Assembly (NCBI GenBank): GCA_964520655.1 | Contig: CAZFNI010000032.1 | Location: forward strand, 1 to 11,237 | Length of the DNA: 11,237 bases | Direction: 5' to 3' | Origin: JACQQW01 sp964520655 | Lineage (GTDB): Bacteria > Omnitrophota > Gorgyraeia > Zapsychrales > Fredricksoniimonadaceae | Part shown: positions 9,101-11,237 of the stretch, in pieces | How positions within the stretch are numbered: the stretch's first letter is position 1 | Layout of the letters: each line of letters opens with the position of its first letter | Translations under genes and position numbers: made by a program | The notes under the pieces: model-generated | What the model saw: the letters and a program-made list of their open reading frames with translations, nothing else | Databases searched by the model: none | Told to the model about the DNA's origin: nothing

Positions 9101-9681
9101 TACTTCCCGTTTGTATTAGAATCATAATAATCCGTGATCATCACGGTATCCGAGGATGCTCCCTGCATCGCCCCGCTCAATCCATTGGTCAAGAACGATT
9201 CCGCGACCGAAAGCCCGGCATCCGCCTGCAAGCGGTTCCACATGCGGGTTATCCCGGGTTGAACAACACTGGCCTGAAGCGCCACGCTGGCGGCAGCCAT
9301 GCCAACAGCCACCCAGCCCGCAGCTGTAATTGCACCCGCTCCTGTTCCAGCTCCCGTAGCTAAACCCCCGCATGCTGCCCCTGCCGTATACGCACAAGCA
9401 ACAACAATGATAATGATAATGATCAGCGTCAGGATCGCCCCCCAAACACTATTATGTTTACAATATTCCCATCTTCCGCCAAGAGTGGTTTCGCGCTGCA
9501 GCTCCGCCCAGCTGGCATAGTTGGAGGCCATCATTGCCGCCGTGGTCGTAGCCCCGATCGTGGTGATATTTTTTATCTGGGAAACGCGCCCCCAATTAAG
9601 CGACACCGCGAAAAAGATGATCGCGATCGCGCTTAAGATGATCAACAGCATTGAGGCCTGTCCGTTTGGATTTCTTATCAT
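6178..9681 (-). CDS. Giant cysteine-rich TadG-like pilus-associated protein
   Basis: This is probably a surface or tip component of the Tad pilus, anchored by its N-terminus. The first 30 residues have TadE/TadG character: a short leader NPNGQ followed by a hydrophobic helix (about 11-28), then a helix starting near NWGRVSQIKN, with no Glu at +5 after the Gly, so pilin-type processing is doubtful. At 1167 residues it is about twice or more the length of a usual TadG. A second hydrophobic region at 83-139 holds six consecutive Ile and then Gly/Ala-rich sequence with GxxxG spacing. The exported remainder has 41 Cys over the whole chain, including CC pairs at 261-262 and 459-460. Four [FY]xxCQ motifs lie at 622-682 and Cys/Trp repeats at 720-900. 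Residues about 990-1167 look like a separate, less Cys-dense domain. No von Willebrand factor A motif (DxSxS) was seen. The start is 4 nt after the TadE-like stop, with AGGA only two bases before the ATG. Confidence 0.72.
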   Translation of the reverse strand: MIRNPNGQASMLLIILSAIAIIFFAVSLNWGRVSQIKNITTIGATTTAAMMASNYASWAELQRETTLGGRWEYCKHNSVWGAILTLIIIIIIVVACAYTAGAACGGLATGAGTGAGAITAAGWVAVGMAAASVALQASVVQPGITRMWNRLQADAGLSVAESFLTNGLSGAMQGASSDTVMITDYYDSNTNGKYGSAAATGVSNDQISRFSFFMTEYFRGIKSTRAAIDLTAFWNGLKNFLPNITIPNAEVGSADPRYNPCCLPLEYNGEALRPDDTTCPDRDPVPAACNGAVWSGAPDFYGNTYPLAFDPFRPNYLACPGNSSFLAKLGIDEEVRNFDPFPYIITKPPVLPVPNKLNETTNLFRGFWDMGHIKDSVAFPSLILPAAVDVNLPKRVMDKVVEITNYKAPDDFCANGGTGGLYAPESGINWKPAKDSYCERHPSWPYDLCTKFNCGADDCCSAAGGMPADAWPEDQLDDTIDQLKIFYRWGQKLLQNTPAELAQTLDTWYASGGDSNAAYWLGPKCDGTNANVCSDGPDGGFLYTIKRRLTAWDSYLKPWLNDNLFADNGAWCVPADAAGLSVKEVAEITNLGSVAWGSIGSVINCLRWYSDGDAAQGAHYYFKRCQEKIDKIKEDATKASKYKACQDDFANVIKAQTFATCQKDINTAIFNAQVAAEYQTCQASIVMAKGTPGYCASGNTDRVCGTFGGINSGCGVEPAYIACSAAYDAWVACNLAAFGPTIWPACPPQPASCFFPPLADNTGMPGYDGCVAGGAFRTWLTSRIAAYGGITVDSICSSGTMPPTCSALPASTVVPIPDACTNPADYAIWLTNSRATFNGGITREQYCAAVPVLPPVPECDAGQVFPRSLYGNPPPAYDVCTNDTTWTTHSGNYQTWLDNSMDGNEKYQMNGVDLVNDPAPFRTRYLFLKSIRDNIKTASDAIDSFNTKLQAFLAGPVASLIAAKSSSNSAVIDSVPNTMIYGWQDENPPSISPPRPGYWHVIRAKVILPANLPSVGTKRKGFLGSTRCYFLKDYENLVKVEVTRWDEDHDAIKFRNKLPIWTVNFRKPGTAKQASPAAACFGKNIGISTSPNTLAQLGAVWGADIRTQDMIKGAFLIAGTATSGDAATCYNHIVDDLMPQGTTTTMCAHYGKDNRTDTMGVYFEPCP
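6982..7524 (-). repeat. Degenerate Cys/Trp protein repeat in the TadG-like protein
   Basis: Residues 720-900 contain four divergent copies of a unit of about 50-60 residues: Cys, a few residues, [FY]xxW, a helix-like stretch, [FY] followed by G-G/P-x, then a closing Cys and a Pro-rich linker with another Cys. The first Cys of each copy is at 723, 770, 820 and 880, and the [FY]xxW Trp is at 730, 779, 829 and 896. Copies 2 and 3 are closest (WLTSRIAAYGGIT against WLTNSRATFNGGIT). The repeat shows at the protein level; the DNA copies are too diverged to be a recent duplication. Confidence 0.6.
7630..7824 (-). repeat. [FY]xxCQ helical repeat in the TadG-like protein
   Basis: Residues 620-684 carry the motif [FY]-x-x-C-Q four times, with Cys at 625, 645, 661 and 681, i.e. 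spacings of 20, 16 and 20. The sequence between is charged and Ala-rich (KIDKIKEDATKAS, NVIKAQ, NTAIFNAQVAAE), as expected of helices. The regular spacing suggests stacked helices joined through Cys, possibly disulphide-linked helical hairpins. The related YxxC and WxxC at 720-723 and 730-733 may be decayed further copies. Confidence 0.55.
9406..9423 (-). repeat. Hexanucleotide repeat x3 encoding the poly-Ile run
   Basis: Plus-strand AATGAT occurs three times in a row. On the coding strand it reads as alternating ATC and ATT, giving six consecutive Ile (residues 87-92 of the TadG-like protein) in a membrane segment. A change of one unit would stay in frame. Confidence 0.7.
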
Positions 9682-9685
9682 AGTC

Positions 9686-9913
9686 CTAATATTTCACCGC
9701 GCTGTTCATGCGTTTGGCCCGGTAAAAGTCCGGATTTAACTGTTTAACAACATCCTTGCCCGTTGTGATCGAATTCTCCTGCTGCCAGCGACGATCCGCC
9801 AGATCCATCCCGATCCAACGAAAAATATGCACCATGCCAAAGGCCAGCAAGCATATGCCGATCATCGCGAAGGTCATCTCAATAGTGGATTGTCCTTTAT
9901 GTGGATCTCTCAT
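9686..9913 (-). CDS. Small TadE-like pseudopilin
   Basis: This 75-residue protein has a textbook prepilin leader: MRDPHKG followed by QSTIE, which places Glu at +5 after the Gly for a TadV/CpaA-type prepilin peptidase. A hydrophobic helix (about 11-30) leads into HIFRWIGMDLADRR, similar to the region after the TadE helix. The mature protein would have only about 68 residues, whereas TadE proteins are usually nearer 150 or more, so the C-terminal domain is absent or reduced. Tyr at +6, the mark of Flp pilins, is replaced by Met, which favours TadE over Flp. The ATG overlaps the stop of the preceding gene (ATGA), and AGGGA lies ten bases upstream. An unusual minor pilin, or even a second fibre subunit, is possible. 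Confidence 0.72.
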   Translation of the reverse strand: MRDPHKGQSTIEMTFAMIGICLLAFGMVHIFRWIGMDLADRRWQQENSITTGKDVVKQLNPDFYRAKRMNSAVKY

Positions 9914-11237
9914 AATGGCAGTTTCCCTGTCGTATCAGATAACCACAAATGCCCGGTCTTATCCAAAACCCGGCTGCGGATGTAAATGATCAAAGAATCG
10001 GTATCCATGCATGTCTTTGATACGTTCTCCGCGGAAAAACACGATGATCCCCCCGGCGCTGGACCAACCCCTCCCCCGCCGCTGCCGCACGCTTCGATCG
10101 GGTTGGCGCTGTTATCCGGTAATTTTGCCGCCAGCACGCCGCCCGCGCTGCAAAAACGGCCGGTATTCTTTGTCAACTGGAACATGCGCTGAATAACCTC
10201 CACCTGGTCCCTGAAACTGATGGTGCGGCTGTATTGTCCTGTTTCCGGGTTATACAACTTCCCTTCCCTGATCTCAAAATATGTGCCCGGCCGCGATTTT
10301 GTCAGAATGCTCATATCGCGCTGGAACCCGGGAACCCGGCCGAATATCGTCCATACTGTCGGATCCAAGTCCCCTTCCTGGGAATCCATCACGGTCACCT
10401 GGGTGATGATATTCGTCAGCGGGTCTGCCTTGACATCATAGATCGTTTCTTCCTGGCCGTCATTATCCACGTCAAAAACAGTGTTTTGATTATTCGCCGG
10501 ATCGATCGTCAGTCCGGTGCTTGCGCCGTCAACTGCCGTGGCGCTGCCGCAAACGCCTCCGCCGCCGGTCACTTCCATCCCTGCGGTGGTGGCCAGGATC
10601 GCATTCTCCGCTTTCCAGTGCCACATCATCTGTTCCCGTGGCAATTTCCCCGGACCACCAGCTTTAGGGTCATCCGCAAAATTATCATTACGGTTTAAGT
10701 CATAGGGTTCATCCCCGGTCAACACGCCGAAATCACCCGCCTTAGAAGAAATATTATAGAACAACGGGCAGGGAAGCCAATTCCCGAGAGCATCTTTAAC
10801 ACATTCAAAATTCCAGCCATTGGCGATCGTTCTGCCGGCAATTGGCGCGGGCGCGGCAAAAACGATGGTCCTGATCGCCGCCGTTGTTATCGGCAAATGG
10901 ACACCATTGACATAATAATCTGATGTTGGCAGATTTTTGGGATCATTGGATTCGGCAGGATCAAGCGGATAGAACAATAGATTGGTGACCGAACCGCTGC
11001 CTGATGCCGCCAACTCCATCCTGTCGCTATTGCCGTAGCGGCTAATGTCCGGCGATAACCTGTCCTCAAAATAGACGATAGAGCTGCTCGACCTGCCGGT
11101 GTGAGGTAAATATTTTGGGGTGATGCCGTCGGCTTCAAAGACAGTACCCCCGGTCGCGTCCAACGCAATGGATCGAGTGGACGATGTGTACGACTGAAGC
11201 AAAGCCTGACGCATGGCCTTTAACTGGACGTTCTGCT
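9910..11237 (-). CDS. Large pilin-like exported protein, 5' end beyond the window
   Basis: The reading frame is open to the right edge, so the true start lies outside. An internal ATG at 11212-11214 would give 434 residues but follows in-frame codons for NVQLKA. That stretch together with MRQALLQSYTSSTRSIA resembles the amphipathic continuation of a pilin or TadE/G N-terminal helix, so a hydrophobic leader is expected just off the edge. No membrane segment is visible in the part seen. The body contains seven Cys (138, 149, 222, 355, 376, 392, 402, counting that Met as 1), a DVDNDGQEE loop at 248-256 like the calcium-binding loops of FG-GAP or dockerin-type repeats, and Gly-rich linkers near 217-220 and 377-390. 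It is probably a minor pilin or pilus-associated surface protein; I do not recognise a named family. Its stop overlaps the start of the TadE-like gene, placing it in the same operon. Confidence 0.8.
   Translation of the reverse strand, partial: QNVQLKAMRQALLQSYTSSTRSIALDATGGTVFEADGITPKYLPHTGRSSSSIVYFEDRLSPDISRYGNSDRMELAASGSGSVTNLLFYPLDPAESNDPKNLPTSDYYVNGVHLPITTAAIRTIVFAAPAPIAGRTIANGWNFECVKDALGNWLPCPLFYNISSKAGDFGVLTGDEPYDLNRNDNFADDPKAGGPGKLPREQMMWHWKAENAILATTAGMEVTGGGGVCGSATAVDGASTGLTIDPANNQNTVFDVDNDGQEETIYDVKADPLTNIITQVTVMDSQEGDLDPTVWTIFGRVPGFQRDMSILTKSRPGTYFEIREGKLYNPETGQYSRTISFRDQVEVIQRMFQLTKNTGRFCSAGGVLAAKLPDNSANPIEACGSGGGGVGPAPGGSSCFSAENVSKTCMDTDSLIIYIRSRVLDKTGHLWLSDTTGKLPL
10447..10473 (-). 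other. DxDxDG calcium-loop motif in the edge-truncated protein
   Basis: These codons give Asp-Val-Asp-Asn-Asp-Gly-Gln-Glu-Glu, with acidic side chains at positions 1, 3, 5, 8 and 9 of the loop. This is the arrangement used for Ca2+ in FG-GAP/VCBS, thrombospondin type 3 and dockerin repeats. It occurs once in the visible part, followed by ETIYDV, which fits a beta-strand. Calcium binding is inferred, not shown. Confidence 0.45.

Overview
The window looks like a piece of a chromosome from an uncultured Gram-negative-type bacterium, most likely Candidatus Omnitrophota (former OP3). The main argument is the last gene of the cluster. Its exported protein has an N-terminal domain (with a PRKYFSGG motif) and a C-terminal tail beginning GGIDLN that I recall as typical of large Omnitrophota secreted proteins. 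That is recognition from memory and was not verified by a search. GC content, hand-counted on sampled lines, is about 50% over most of the window and falls to the low 40s or below in the left 2 kb.

Every convincing gene is on the minus strand and reads from right to left as one tightly packed cluster. From 11237 down to 913 the order is: a large exported or pilin-like protein cut by the window edge (9910-11237); a tiny TadE-like pseudopilin (9686-9913); a very large cysteine-rich TadG-like protein (6178-9681); a Flp-like prepilin with a cysteine-rich tail (5849-6187); TadB (4981-5838); TadC (4049-4978); and a 1029-residue secreted protein (913-4002). Junctions are ATGA or TAATG overlaps or gaps of 2-10 nt, up to 46 nt before the last gene. 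A single transcript whose promoter lies beyond the right edge is therefore likely.

Together the genes form the distal half of a tight-adherence (Tad/Flp) type IVc pilus operon. TadB and TadC are the two inner-membrane platform proteins. The Flp-like protein would be the fibre subunit. The TadE-like, TadG-like and edge-truncated proteins would be minor pilins or surface and tip components. The TadA ATPase, TadZ, the RcpA/CpaC secretin, RcpC/CpaB and the prepilin peptidase are not in the window and would be expected upstream.

The unusual parts are the exported proteins. The TadG-like protein has 41 cysteines, an added Ile-rich and glycine-zipper membrane region and two families of internal Cys/aromatic repeats. 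The pilin carries six cysteines after its membrane segment. The last gene appears to be a fusion with a second, twin-arginine-type signal in mid-protein. A disulphide-stabilised variant of the Tad pilus is the most interesting reading.

Positions 1-912 hold no gene I can support. This is an AT-rich spacer with only short, unconvincing ORFs and weak hairpins.
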